A stretch of DNA of 64,000 nt from Avibacterium volantium_A. GTDB taxonomy: Bacteria > Pseudomonadota > Gammaproteobacteria > Enterobacterales > Pasteurellaceae. Below are positions 1 through 8,648 of the stretch, in pieces. The position numbers and the translations under genes were made by a program. Within the stretch, counting starts at the first letter, position 1. Every line of letters starts with the position of its first letter. Location of the stretch: the NCBI RefSeq assembly GCF_049366555.1, contig NZ_JBMMGT010000001.1, positions 1-64,000 of the forward strand. Direction: 5' to 3'. The notes below the pieces were generated by a model, which made no database searches, was not told the DNA's origin, and worked only from the letters and a program-made list of their open reading frames with translations.

Positions 1-39
1 TCTCACCCCTTTTTCTTTTCATCGTATCACTCGTTCAGC

Positions 40-1011
40 TTAAAGTGCGGTGTAAATTAACAAAGAATTATAAGCTACATAGCACAGAAATAGCGCTAAC
101 CCTTCAACTCGGTTAATTCGCCCACTTTTTCTTTTGAAACCATAGCCAAATAAAAACAGCAAGCCTGTTAATGCAATCATAACAAGCATATCTCGGCTAA
201 ACACTTCGGGCGTAGCTTGAATTGGGCTGATTGCGCCAGCAATGCCGACCACAGCAAGGGCGTTAAACAGGTTCGAGCCAATAATATTGCCCACGGCGAG
301 ATCTAATTCATTTTTTCTTGCTGCTATAATGGAAGCAGCCAATTCTGGCAATGACGTGCCAATGGCAACAATGGTTAAACCGATAATTAAATCGCTCACG
401 CCCAAATAAGTGGCGATATTCACCGCGCCCCACACTAATAATTGTGAACTAGCCATTAATAGCGCCAAGCCAATCACTAACCACAACACTGCAGTTTTCA
501 ACGGCATTTGTGATTTTTCTTTGAGTTCATCGCTAATGTCTTGTTCAAGGCTATCACCTGAATGTCTTGTGCCTTGCCAAATTGTCCAGCCCATATAGAG
601 GGTGAACACTGCCAATAAAATCATCGCATCAAGGCGAGAAATGGTGGCGTCATAAATTAAAAAGGCAGAAAGGAGGGTAACTAGCATTAACACGGGCAAT
701 TCTTTTTTTAGCACCTGCGAATTGACCATAATCGGCTTAATCATTGCGGTTACCCCTAAAATCAAGGCAATATTGGTGATGTTTGAGCCATAAGCATTTC
801 CCAGCGCAATCCCCGGACTGTGGTTTAATGCAGAAAGCGCTGAAACAATAATTTCAGGCGCTGAAGTACCAAAACCAATAATTACAATGCCGATCAACAA
901 GGGCGACATACCTAAATAACTGGCGAGAGAAGCCGCACCGTCAATAAAACGATCTGCACTCCAGACTAAAATCGCCAATCCGACCAGTATAGCGAGAAAA
1001 GATAAAAACAT
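40..1011 (-). CDS. yrbG: Calcium/sodium antiporter (CaCA family, YrbG-like)
   Basis: Inner-membrane cation/Ca2+ exchanger of 323 residues, the usual length for bacterial YrbG-type CaCA proteins. The sequence shows the family's two inverted alpha-repeats. The first, around residues 46-77, contains GTSAPE and later GNAYGSN; the second, around residues 216-250, contains GTSLPE and GNIIGSN. The Glu in each repeat is a cation-coordinating residue in the family. About ten hydrophobic segments are visible, with a charged cytoplasmic loop rich in Asp/Glu/Lys near residues 150-170 between the halves. An uptake signal lies just past the stop codon. The ion preference is taken from the family and cannot be read from the sequence; the E. 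coli YrbG transport role itself is only weakly characterised. Confidence 0.88.
   Translation of the reverse strand: MFLSFLAILVGLAILVWSADRFIDGAASLASYLGMSPLLIGIVIIGFGTSAPEIIVSALSALNHSPGIALGNAYGSNITNIALILGVTAMIKPIMVNSQVLKKELPVLMLVTLLSAFLIYDATISRLDAMILLAVFTLYMGWTIWQGTRHSGDSLEQDISDELKEKSQMPLKTAVLWLVIGLALLMASSQLLVWGAVNIATYLGVSDLIIGLTIVAIGTSLPELAASIIAARKNELDLAVGNIIGSNLFNALAVVGIAGAISPIQATPEVFSRDMLVMIALTGLLFLFGYGFKRKSGRINRVEGLALFLCYVAYNSLLIYTAL
43..51 (+). repeat. DNA uptake signal sequence (Hin-type USS), representative copy
   Basis: Exact AAGTGCGGT core followed by an AT-rich tract, the extended H. influenzae USS layout. About 48 exact copies on either strand were counted by eye across the window. 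Intergenic examples start at 1613 (reverse), 4319, 4497, 15848 (reverse), 26019, 32135, 44249 (reverse) and 59953. Many others lie inside genes, for example in glnE, thiP, trpE and queA. Five occur as inverted pairs or hairpin arms listed separately. Known role: specific uptake of kin DNA during natural transformation in Pasteurellaceae. Confidence 0.93.
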
Positions 1012-1082
1012 TTGTGTGTCCTATAAATGATGAAAAGTAACGAATATTATCATTATTATGAAAGGCTGATGAGAAAAAAATA

Positions 1083-1109
1083 AAAGCCCATAAGGAGGAT
1101 ATGGGCTTT
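1083..1109 (-). terminator. Intrinsic terminator of tRNA-Asn
   Basis: A 10-bp perfect stem (AAAGCCCATA with TATGGGCTTT) with a 7-nt loop. Read on the minus strand it is followed by a T-rich run, the reverse complement of the A-rich stretch at 1071-1082. It lies about 65 nt beyond the tRNA-Asn 3' end. Confidence 0.75.
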
Positions 1110-1174
1110 AAGCTCTTTTGGAACGAAATAGCTTTTATAAAAGGAGACAAATAAAAACTGCCAAAAGAGAAAAT

Positions 1175-1250
1175 TGGCTCCTCCTGCTGGACTTGAACCA
1201 GCGACATACGGATTAACAGTCCGCCGTTCTACCGACTGAACTAAGGAGGA
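1175..1250 (-). tRNA. tRNA-Asn (anticodon GTT)
   Basis: A 76-nt cloverleaf read on the minus strand, starting TCCTCCTTAG and ending GGAGGAGCCA, with CCA encoded. The anticodon loop reads CTGTTAATC, giving anticodon GTT. The TTCAAGTCC T-arm and TTCAGTCGGTAG D-arm match bacterial tRNA-Asn, and the acceptor stem pairs fully. Confidence 0.97.
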
Positions 1251-1281
1251 ATAATTCTGTATCACAAGGAATTGGTCGCAG

Positions 1282-1310
1282 ATGATAATGATCTGTCTTT
1301 CCTTTGTCAA
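1282..1310 (-). promoter_or_regulatory. Promoter of tRNA-Asn
   Basis: On the minus strand a consensus -35 TTGACA (1305-1310) is separated by 17 bp from a -10 TATCAT (1282-1287). Transcription would begin about 25 nt upstream of the mature tRNA 5' end at 1250, as expected for a stable-RNA promoter. Confidence 0.7.
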
Positions 1311-1642
1311 CAGTGAAATTAAAAAAATTTTGAAAAATTATGTTCTTTTTTTATATCCACAGCGCCTGTGGATAAGTCTGTGAGTTTTAATTTGAAAAAA
1401 TCGCCGATCCCTTGAAAAAACTAGGGTTTTGCGAATTGGTAATAAAATTGATTGTAAAATAGCATTTCTTTATTTATCAATAAGTTAATAAAAATCTAGA
1501 AATTTTTTTAAAATTTTTTTTGATTTTGTGAGATTTCAATCTTGACAAATATAAGTCTGTGTAAAACTTAAAATTTTGCTCAAGCCGAATGTAAAAAATT
1601 ATGCTAAAATTGACCGCACTTTTCGGATAGGCAGTTTTTTTT
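1311..1642. other. AT-rich intergenic region upstream of uvrB with an inverted DnaA-box pair
   Basis: About 330 bp without a gene. It contains a near-perfect inverted repeat at 1353-1375: the right arm TGTGGATAA (1367-1375) is an exact DnaA box on the minus strand, and the left arm ATATCCACA differs by one base. A TTGACA element at 1542-1547 and a TATGCT/TAAAAT-like element at 1600-1610 are candidate uvrB promoter parts. A reverse uptake signal lies at 1613-1621. No LexA box (CTGT-N8-ACAG) was seen. Confidence 0.45.
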
Positions 1643-3676
1643 ATGAGTAACAAAATTCACAGCAAACCTTTTATTCTTCATTCTGATTTTTCGCCTTCTG
1701 GCGACCAACCGCAGGCGATAGAAAAGCTGAGTGAAAATCTCAATGATGGTTTAGCGCACCAAACCCTACTTGGGGTAACGGGATCGGGCAAAACCTTTAC
1801 CATTGCCAATGTGATTGCCAAGCTCAATCGCCCTGCAATGTTGCTTGCGCCAAATAAAACCCTTGCCGCTCAGCTTTATGCGGAAATGAAAGCCTTTTTC
1901 CCTGAAAATGCGGTGGAATATTTTGTTTCTTACTATGACTATTATCAGCCAGAAGCCTATGTGCCGAGCAGCGACACCTTTATTGAAAAAGATGCGTCTA
2001 TTAACGATCAAATCGAACAAATGCGTTTGTCTGCCACTAAATCTTTTTTAGAGCGCCGCGACACCATCGTTGTAGCGTCTGTTTCTGCTATTTATGGTTT
2101 GGGTGATCCTGATAGCTATCTCAAAATGATGTTGCACTTGCAAACAGGGGCGATCATCAACCAGCGAGAAATTTTGACGAAATTGGCTGAGCTACAATAT
2201 ACACGCAACGATCAAGCATTTCAGCGCGGTACATTCAGAGTGCGGGGCGAAATTATTGATATTTTTCCTGCCGAATCCGATGATCAAGCCATTCGCATTG
2301 AATTATTTGATGACGAAATTGAACGCCTGAGCCTTTTTGATCCGCTGACCGGCACGAATTTTGGCGCGGTGCCGCGTTATACCATTTATCCGAAAACCCA
2401 CTATGTTACGCCACGCGAACGGATTTTAGAAGCCATCGATCAAATCAAAACGGAATTGGCACAACGGCGAGAATACTTCATCAAAGAAAATAAATTGCTG
2501 GAAGAACAACGCATTACCCAACGCACACAGTTTGACATTGAAATGATGAATGAATTGGGCTATTGCTCGGGTATTGAAAATTATTCACGCTATTTATCGG
2601 GGCGTAAAGAAGGCGAGCCGCCACCGACATTATTTGATTATATTCCTGCAGACGGTTTGCTGATTATTGATGAATCTCACGTTACTGTGCCACAAATTGG
2701 TGGAATGTATCGCGGCGATCGCTCGCGCAAAGAAACCTTGGTGGAATATGGATTCCGCCTGCCTTCGGCGCTAGATAACCGTCCATTAAAATTTGAAGAA
2801 TTTGAACGCCTCGCACCGCAAACCATTTATGTTTCCGCTACCCCAGGCCCTTACGAATTAGAAAAATCGGGCAATGAAATTATCGATCAAGTGGTGCGCC
2901 CAACGGGCTTGCTTGACCCAGAAATTGAAATTCGCCCTGTGGCAATTCAGGTGGACGATTTGCTTTCCGAAGCCCGCCAAAGAGCGGATAAAAATGAGCG
3001 TGTTTTAGTAACCACATTAACCAAACGAATGGCGGAAGATCTGACCGATTATTTAGAAGAACACGGCGTGCGCGTGCGTTATCTGCACTCCGACATTGAC
3101 ACCGTAGAACGGGTGGAAATTATCCGCGATCTCCGTTTAGGCGAGTTTGATGTGTTGGTGGGAATCAACTTATTGCGCGAAGGCTTGGATATTCCCGAAG
3201 TGTCTTTAGTCGCGATTTTAGATGCGGATAAAGAAGGCTTTTTGCGTTCCGAACGCTCATTGATCCAAACCATTGGACGAGCCGCACGAAACTTAAATGG
3301 TAAAGCCATTTTATACGCGGACAGCATCACCAAATCAATGGAAAAAGCCATCAACGAAACCAACCGCCGCCGTGAAAAACAAATGAAATACAACGAAGAA
3401 CACGGCATTGTACCGCAGGCATTAAACAAAAAAGTGGGCGAATTGCTTGATATTGGCCAAGGCGCAACCAACAACAAAGCAAAAAGCAAACAAAAACAAA
3501 AATCCGTGGGAGAACCCACCGCACTTTATCAACCAACCAGCAGCAAAGAACTCCAGCAACAAATCAAAAAACTGGAACAGCAAATGTACAAACACGCCCA
3601 AGACTTGGAATTTGAAAAAGCCGCCGCTGTGCGTGATCAGTTGCATCAGTTACGGGAAAGGTTTTTGGAGAATTAA
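1643..3676 (+). CDS. uvrB: Excinuclease ABC subunit B (UvrB)
   Basis: DNA-damage verification helicase of nucleotide-excision repair, acting in the cytoplasm with UvrA (damage loading) and UvrC (incision). At 677 residues it is full length. Walker A GVTGSGKT is at residues 44-51. The beta-hairpin that threads the DNA strand begins YYDYYQPEAYVP at residues 97-108. A DESH Walker B box is near residue 340, helicase motifs V/VI (GINLLREGLD and TIGRAARN) follow, and the C-terminal UVR motif that contacts UvrC occupies roughly residues 645-676. Transcribed alone, with its own terminator at 3769. The upstream region carries DnaA-box-like sites rather than a visible LexA box, so SOS control is not supported by the sequence. 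Identification is certain. Confidence 0.98.
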   Translation: MSNKIHSKPFILHSDFSPSGDQPQAIEKLSENLNDGLAHQTLLGVTGSGKTFTIANVIAKLNRPAMLLAPNKTLAAQLYAEMKAFFPENAVEYFVSYYDYYQPEAYVPSSDTFIEKDASINDQIEQMRLSATKSFLERRDTIVVASVSAIYGLGDPDSYLKMMLHLQTGAIINQREILTKLAELQYTRNDQAFQRGTFRVRGEIIDIFPAESDDQAIRIELFDDEIERLSLFDPLTGTNFGAVPRYTIYPKTHYVTPRERILEAIDQIKTELAQRREYFIKENKLLEEQRITQRTQFDIEMMNELGYCSGIENYSRYLSGRKEGEPPPTLFDYIPADGLLIIDESHVTVPQIGGMYRGDRSRKETLVEYGFRLPSALDNRPLKFEEFERLAPQTIYVSATPGPYELEKSGNEIIDQVVRPTGLLDPEIEIRPVAIQVDDLLSEARQRADKNERVLVTTLTKRMAEDLTDYLEEHGVRVRYLHSDIDTVERVEIIRDLRLGEFDVLVGINLLREGLDIPEVSLVAILDADKEGFLRSERSLIQTIGRAARNLNGKAILYADSITKSMEKAINETNRRREKQMKYNEEHGIVPQALNKKVGELLDIGQGATNNKAKSKQKQKSVGEPTALYQPTSSKELQQQIKKLEQQMYKHAQDLEFEKAAAVRDQLHQLRERFLEN

Positions 3677-3768
3677 ATCTTATTTTTTTACAGAAACTAT
3701 TAATGAAATTTTTCCAGAATAGTTGTTGGAAGAATGGATTAAGAATAGATATATAAAATTCTGCTAAG

Positions 3769-3799
3769 GCCTTATTTCCATTAGGAAATAAGGCTTTTT
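3769..3799 (+). terminator. Intrinsic terminator of uvrB
   Basis: An 11-bp perfect stem (GCCTTATTTCC with GGAAATAAGGC) with loop ATTA, followed by TTTTTG on the plus strand. It lies about 90 nt past the uvrB stop and directly before the convergent OsmC-family gene. Confidence 0.85.
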
Positions 3800-3807
3800 G
3801 TGGATTA

Positions 3808-4212
3808 TTAGTAATGAAAATGAAATTCTTGCACTAAATCTGCACTGAGGCTTTTGGCGACTGGGCAGGAGTGAGCAGCGGCTTCTAAGGTAGCTCGTGT
3901 GCGTTCATCGAGATCTTTGCTAAGATAAAAATCTAATACAACGCGAGCCACTCTGCGTGGGTTAAGTGCCATTTCTTTTTGAACTTCAATGCGTGTTCCT
4001 TGTAAATCTACGCCAAGATCTCTTGCTCGAATTCCCATAATTGTCATTGCACAAGCAGCGAGTGAGGCGGCAAGTAAATCTGTTGGTGAGAACGCTTCCC
4101 CTTTGCCGTTATTGTCCACAGGGGCATCGGTGGAAATTTTGTCGCCACTTTGTAAGTGAATTAAATCGTTGTGTAGATCTCCAGTGTAATGAATGGTTGA
4201 AATATGTGCCAT
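3808..4212 (-). CDS. OsmC/Ohr-family protein
   Basis: A small cytoplasmic protein of 134 residues in the OsmC/Ohr peroxiredoxin-like superfamily. The two hallmark redox cysteines are present: Cys54 in LAACAMT and Cys116 in HSCPVAKSL. In characterised members these reduce organic hydroperoxides using thiols. The sequence looks closer to the general OsmC/YhfA-type branch than to classical Ohr, so the substrate is uncertain. It is a single-gene unit converging on uvrB. A candidate promoter is listed at 4248-4276. Confidence 0.82.
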   Translation of the reverse strand: MAHISTIHYTGDLHNDLIHLQSGDKISTDAPVDNNGKGEAFSPTDLLAASLAACAMTIMGIRARDLGVDLQGTRIEVQKEMALNPRRVARVVLDFYLSKDLDERTRATLEAAAHSCPVAKSLSADLVQEFHFHY

Positions 4213-4247
4213 AGGAACTCCTTGTTGAGGTTATTTGTAGTTTAGTT

Positions 4248-4276
4248 AGAGTAAAAGGAAAGCAGATTGACTGCAA
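4248..4276 (-). promoter_or_regulatory. Candidate promoter of the OsmC-family gene
   Basis: On the minus strand, -35 TTGCAG (4271-4276), a 17-bp spacer and -10 TACTCT (4248-4253), giving a leader of roughly 30 nt before the start codon at 4212. An AAGGAG ribosome site precedes the ATG. No regulator site was recognised. Confidence 0.45.
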
Positions 4277-4538
4277 GGTAAAATTATTTTTTTATTTGGA
4301 AAAATAATTATAGAAATTAAAGTGCGGTGTAAATTTTGCTATTTTTTATTTGTGTAAATGTCATTTTCTTTCGTCATAGGGTAACTTATTGATTTTTGAC
4401 AACGTATTTTTATATTGTATGAACAATAGAGAGAATAAGTATTTGTTCTGAGAGAGAATTTCAACTTGCGTGAAAAATCAGATCGTAAAAAAGAGTAAGT
4501 GCGGTAGGATTTTGGTAAGTTTTTGGTAGCAGAAAAAT
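4277..4538. other. Intergenic region with two uptake signals and an orphan plus-strand promoter
   Basis: About 260 bp between the OsmC-family promoter and the potD terminator. It holds USS copies at 4319 and 4497. A plus-strand TTGACA (4396-4401), 16-bp spacer and TATGAA (4418-4423) has no coding sequence after it before the hairpin at 4539. A short untranslated RNA of about 135 nt could be made; nothing else was recognised. Confidence 0.3.
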
Positions 4539-4560
4539 AAACCTCGCATTTGCGAGGTTT
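4539..4560 (-). terminator. Intrinsic terminator of potD
   Basis: A 10-bp stem (AAACCTCGCA with TGCGAGGTTT) with a 2-nt loop lies just past the potD stop. On the minus strand it runs into ATTTTTCT. It is symmetric enough to stop plus-strand transcripts as well. Confidence 0.8.
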
Positions 4561-4574
4561 ATTTATACGAGAAA

Positions 4575-5651
4575 TTATTTCGCTGCTTTTAATTTTTGGT
4601 AATACTCTTCATAGTATTGAACCGCATCGCCTACATCATCTTGCCAGTAGCTGTTTTGTAATACTTCAGCGGTTGGGTAGATAGCAGGATCTTTAGTGAT
4701 TTCATCTGGAAGTAATTTTAATGCTTCAACATTCGATGTTGGGTAGCCAATTTCTTCCGTTAATTTTGCAGCGGTTTTTGCACCTAACATATAGTTGATA
4801 AGTTTATGCGCTCCATCTGGGTTTTTCGCGGTTGCTGGAATAGCAAGGGTATCAACCCAAAGCACCGGGCCTTCTTTCGGGAATACCATATCTAAAGGCG
4901 CATTTTCTTTTTTCGCAATACGCACAGAACCATTCCATAATTGACCCACATTCACTTCACCAGAGATGAATGAGTTAGCTGGGTTGTCTGAGTTGAAAGA
5001 AAGTACGTTTGGACGTAATTTTAATAACTCTTCGTAAGCTTGTTTAATTACTTCAGGATCTTGTGTATTTGGATCTTGACCTAGTTTTAACAATGCGATA
5101 TTGAAAACTTCGCGTGCGTCATCAAGAAGTTGTACTTTACCCACAAATTCTGGTTTCCATAAATCGCCCCAAGAGGTGAAGTCAGAACCTTTGTAATCAT
5201 TGGTGTTATAGGCAATGCCCGGCGCACCTAATAATTGTGGTAAAGAATATTTGTTGCCTTTATCGTAAGGTTTGTCTAACCAATCTGGGTTTAATTCTTT
5301 GATAACAGGTAATTTGCTGTGATCTAATGGCATTAACATACCTTCACGCGCCATTTTTGACACAAAGTAGTTTGAAGGTGCGATAACATCGTAACCGCCG
5401 GCTTCACCTTGTGTTTTTAATTTCGCGTACATTGTTTCGTTAGATTCAAGGCTTGAAACAATGACTTTGATGCCAGTTTCTTTGGTAAATTCGTCTAATA
5501 AACCATCTGGAACATATTCTGTCCAAGTGTAAAGATATACGGTATCGTTAGCTGGTGCTTTGGTGTCCGCATTCTTTGTGTCTTTATCATTACAAGCTGT
5601 TAAAGTAACTGCGATCATTCCGGCTGTGAAAAGACCTGCAAATTTTTTCAT
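4575..5651 (-). CDS. potD: Spermidine/putrescine-binding lipoprotein PotD
   Basis: The periplasmic, membrane-anchored binding protein that captures polyamines and hands them to PotBC. With the ATG at 5649-5651 it is 358 residues and begins with a lipoprotein signal ending in LTAC, Cys20 being the predicted lipidated residue. I prefer this start over the Met three codons upstream (5660) because an AGGAG ribosome site sits about 10 nt before it but only 1 nt before the upstream ATG. The body carries typical type-I polyamine-binding features such as YLYTWTEYVPDGLLDEF near the mature N-terminus. It is the last gene of the pot cluster, but a strong intrinsic terminator separates it from potC, so its level may be set separately. 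Confidence 0.95.
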   Translation of the reverse strand: MKKFAGLFTAGMIAVTLTACNDKDTKNADTKAPANDTVYLYTWTEYVPDGLLDEFTKETGIKVIVSSLESNETMYAKLKTQGEAGGYDVIAPSNYFVSKMAREGMLMPLDHSKLPVIKELNPDWLDKPYDKGNKYSLPQLLGAPGIAYNTNDYKGSDFTSWGDLWKPEFVGKVQLLDDAREVFNIALLKLGQDPNTQDPEVIKQAYEELLKLRPNVLSFNSDNPANSFISGEVNVGQLWNGSVRIAKKENAPLDMVFPKEGPVLWVDTLAIPATAKNPDGAHKLINYMLGAKTAAKLTEEIGYPTSNVEALKLLPDEITKDPAIYPTAEVLQNSYWQDDVGDAVQYYEEYYQKLKAAK

Positions 5652-5716
5652 TTCTATCATTCTCCTGTTAAGAGGGTTAGGGGCATATTTTGTTTTGGCA
5701 AAATATGAATAAAAAA

Positions 5717-5739
5717 ACGCCTTGACAGCGTCAAGGCGT
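5717..5739 (-). terminator. Intrinsic terminator between potC and potD
   Basis: A 10-bp perfect stem (ACGCCTTGAC with GTCAAGGCGT) with a 3-nt loop. On the minus strand it is followed by seven T residues, the reverse complement of A5711-5717. It sits about 50 nt past potC and about 65 nt before potD. It predicts partial or complete termination of the potABC transcript before the binding-protein gene. Confidence 0.85.
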
Positions 5740-5788
5740 ATTCTATTTTGTCTATGCTTATTTGTGAAGTATTATTTTCCCATTTGGG

Positions 5789-6556
5789 CTATTTATCTTT
5801 TTTCGCCACAACTTGGCTTAATACCACTAAAGCAAGGGAGAAAATAATCATAATGGTGGCAAGGGCGTTCACTTCTGGCGTTACCCCTGTTTTCACCAAT
5901 GAGAAAATTTTCAGTGGTAAGATTTCGTAGCTTACACCGCTCACGAAAGAAGATACCACCACATCATCAAGGGAAATGGTAAAGCTCAATAACCAGCCTG
6001 AAACAATGGCAGGAAGTGCCAGTGGCAAAATAATTTTACGTAAAATGGTTACTTCACTTGCGCCTAGATCTTTCGCCGCTTCAAGCATTTTTGCATCAAA
6101 TCCTTTCAAGCGAGAGAACACGCTTACTACCACATAAGGCAGACAGAAAGTGATATGCGCTAAAAGCAATGACCAAAATCCGAGTGAGATACCAACGATC
6201 ATAAATAAGGCAAGCAAAGACACTGCCATAACAATATCCGGCGACATCATTACGATAAACAACATTCCGCTCACCGCCTGTTTACCGCGGAAACGATAGC
6301 GATATAAGGCGATCGCCGTTAAGCCACCCAAAATCGTGGAAAAAGTGGCCGCAAAAAAGGCGATAGTTACAGAGTGAAATGCGGCTTGGATTAAGGTATC
6401 GTTGTTAAATAAACGCTCATACCAATTCCAGCTAAAGCCTTTCCAGCTTAATCCGTAACGATCCGCATTAAACGAATTGGTCACCAAAATGATAATTGGG
6501 ATATACAAATAAGCGTACACCACCAACATAAAAACATTACGCAGTAAACGACTCAT
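5789..6556 (-). CDS. potC: Spermidine/putrescine ABC permease PotC
   Basis: Inner-membrane permease of 255 residues with six predicted membrane segments. The cytoplasmic EAA loop (EAAKDLGASEVTILRKIILP, about residues 160-179) docks onto PotA. It pairs with PotB to form the polyamine channel. Its ATG overlaps the potB stop codon by one base (TAATG), so translation is probably coupled. It is followed by an intrinsic terminator rather than running straight into potD. Confidence 0.95.
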   Translation of the reverse strand: MSRLLRNVFMLVVYAYLYIPIIILVTNSFNADRYGLSWKGFSWNWYERLFNNDTLIQAAFHSVTIAFFAATFSTILGGLTAIALYRYRFRGKQAVSGMLFIVMMSPDIVMAVSLLALFMIVGISLGFWSLLLAHITFCLPYVVVSVFSRLKGFDAKMLEAAKDLGASEVTILRKIILPLALPAIVSGWLLSFTISLDDVVVSSFVSGVSYEILPLKIFSLVKTGVTPEVNALATIMIIFSLALVVLSQVVAKKDK

Positions 6557-7416
6557 TATTCCAACTCCATTTTCTTATTCATTAATTTGCTTGCTTTGTA
6601 ATAAACAAAGATGAGTAATGCCATTAAAATGGTCAAGCCGATACTAATTGCAGAACCAAATGGCCAGTTACGCGAAATTAAGAATTCACTCTTGATCACA
6701 TTACCCACAAGCAATACTTTCGCACCACCGAGTAAGTCCGCCACATAGAACATTCCCATTGCCGGTAATAATACCAATAAACAGCCTGCAATAATGCCCG
6801 GCATTGTGAGTGGAATAATCACTTTAACAAAGCGTTGGAAACTGTTTGCGCCTAAATCTTTCGCTGCTTCTAACAAGCGATAATCCAATTTTTCGATGGC
6901 TGCATACAATGGCAAAATCATAAATGGCAACAACAGATAGACTAAACCAATAATCACCGCCGCTTCCGTATTAAGAATACGAATTGGCTCATTGATAATG
7001 CCAAGGGTAAGCAAGGTGCTGTTTAAAATCCCTTTTACACCAAGGAAAATTTTCATTCCATAAATACGAATTAAAGAGTTCGTCCAGAATGGCAATACCA
7101 CTAAAAAAAGCAAAATCGGGCGGTATTTTTCCTTAATTTTGCTAATCATAAAGGCAAAAGGGTAGCCAATGATTAAACAAATAATGGTCGCAATACCCGA
7201 CATATAAAGAGAATTCCACACCACTTGCGCATAAAGCGGTTCAAATAAACGCGTGTAGTTCTCAATGGTAAATGGTAAGGCATAAAAATCACTGCTATCA
7301 CGGGTTAAAAAACTCACCGCAAGCACCAATAAGTTTGGCGCAAGCACAAAGAAAATTAACCACGCAAAAATGGTGGTAATGGTGATTTTTTGAAATCCAG
7401 AATTAGCTGTCTTCAT
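6556..7416 (-). CDS. potB: Spermidine/putrescine ABC permease PotB
   Basis: Inner-membrane permease of 286 residues with six predicted membrane helices and an EAA loop (EAAKDLGANSFQRFVKVIIP). It is the partner of PotC in the polyamine importer. The start codon lies inside the end of potA (14-bp overlap) and the stop overlaps the potC start by one base, which indicates one tightly coupled potABC message. Confidence 0.95.
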   Translation of the reverse strand: MKTANSGFQKITITTIFAWLIFFVLAPNLLVLAVSFLTRDSSDFYALPFTIENYTRLFEPLYAQVVWNSLYMSGIATIICLIIGYPFAFMISKIKEKYRPILLFLVVLPFWTNSLIRIYGMKIFLGVKGILNSTLLTLGIINEPIRILNTEAAVIIGLVYLLLPFMILPLYAAIEKLDYRLLEAAKDLGANSFQRFVKVIIPLTMPGIIAGCLLVLLPAMGMFYVADLLGGAKVLLVGNVIKSEFLISRNWPFGSAISIGLTILMALLIFVYYKASKLMNKKMELE

Positions 7417-8518
7417 CGTCTAACACAACCTCCCAGCCTTCGTGCCAAGTTAGGGCAACTTTTTGTCCTACGGAGTGATCAATGTGCGGATCATCTTCAT
7501 TGAAGAATTCACTAACTAACACTTTCATATTGTTATGATCAAGAATAATGCTAGATTCCAAGGTCATACCTTTATAGTTACGATCAGAAACGTGTCCGAT
7601 AATGGCTTTGGATTGTTCGTTTTCGTCTAATTCTTCAATCACAATATCTTCAGGGCGTAAAAGCACTTTCAAATGCTGATCAGGTTGAACCGGTAAATCA
7701 GTATAGATCTCACAAATACGGCCTTCCACGTTGGCTTTTACGGTTTTTTCGCTCACGCGCTCAATCACTTTAGCGTTGAAAACATTAATTTCGCCAATGA
7801 AACGCGCCACGAATAAATTCTTCGGCTCTTCGTAAATTTCGCGTGGTGTGCCATCTTGCTCAATGTTACCTTTGTTCATCACGATAATACGATCAGACAT
7901 TGTTAAAGCTTCTTCTTGATCGTGAGTAACGAAAATAAAGGTAATGCCTAATTGACGTTGCAAGGCTTTCAGTTCATTTTGCATTTCTTTACGCAATTTA
8001 TAATCCAATGCGGAAAGCGATTCGTCTAATAACAACACTTTTGGCTTATTTACCACCGCTCTTGCAATGGCAATACGTTGTTGCTGACCACCAGAAAGCT
8101 GATTAGGCTTGCGATCTGCCATTTCTTCCAAACGAACCATACGCAAGGCTTCCATTACGCGCGGTTTAATTTCCGCATTTGGCACTTTCTGCATACGCAA
8201 ACCGAAAGCCACGTTTTCAAAAATCGTCATATGCGGGAATAGGGCATAACTTTGGAATACCGTATTCACAAAACGGCGTTCGGCTGGCACATCAGTAATA
8301 TCCTGACCGTCCAGAATAATTTTACCGCCGTTAGGATCTTCTAATCCTGCAATCAAGCGTAACACTGTGGTTTTACCACAGCCTGAAGGCCCTAAAATTG
8401 TCAAAAATTCGCCATTGTTAATGGTAAGATTTAAACCATTAATAATCGTTTTGTCGCCATAAGATTTGGTTAAAGAACGAAGCTCAATAATCGGCTTGGT
8501 TTGAACTGAATTTTCCAC
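7403..8518 (-). CDS. potA: Spermidine/putrescine ABC transporter ATPase PotA
   Basis: Cytoplasmic ATPase that powers polyamine import. Walker A GPSGCGKTT, signature LSGGQQQR and Walker B VLLLDES followed by the SALD D-loop are all visible, then a His switch in FVTHDQEEA. The C-terminal third is the TOBE/OB regulatory domain typical of PotA. The open frame extends back to 8662, but I choose the GTG at 8516-8518. Residues from here (VENSVQTKPIIELRSLTKSYG) match the start of Pasteurellaceae PotA, an AGGGAG site precedes it, and the upstream extension would overlap the pepT promoter. This gives 371 residues. First gene of the potABC operon. Confidence 0.93.
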   Translation of the reverse strand: MENSVQTKPIIELRSLTKSYGDKTIINGLNLTINNGEFLTILGPSGCGKTTVLRLIAGLEDPNGGKIILDGQDITDVPAERRFVNTVFQSYALFPHMTIFENVAFGLRMQKVPNAEIKPRVMEALRMVRLEEMADRKPNQLSGGQQQRIAIARAVVNKPKVLLLDESLSALDYKLRKEMQNELKALQRQLGITFIFVTHDQEEALTMSDRIIVMNKGNIEQDGTPREIYEEPKNLFVARFIGEINVFNAKVIERVSEKTVKANVEGRICEIYTDLPVQPDQHLKVLLRPEDIVIEELDENEQSKAIIGHVSDRNYKGMTLESSIILDHNNMKVLVSEFFNEDDPHIDHSVGQKVALTWHEGWEVVLDDEDS

Positions 8519-8648
8519 TAGCTTTGGTTTTCTCCCTAAGAAAATTGGTTGAACAATCAATGTATAGAAACAAGTGCTAATGATATAGCGAACGCCCCAT
8601 AATGAAAAGCAATTAATCATATTTTGACTAAAAAAATTGCGTTGAATT

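Noticed and set aside
1056..1310. Short minus-strand reading frame covering the tRNA-Asn gene
   Set aside because: It is a chance frame through a tRNA and its flanks.
1311..1642. Chromosomal replication origin
   Set aside because: Only one exact and one near-exact DnaA box are present, without the further box array, clear 13-mers or the usual origin genes nearby.
1500..1642. LexA (SOS) box for uvrB
   Set aside because: No CTGT-N8-ACAG-like sequence found in the upstream region on either strand.
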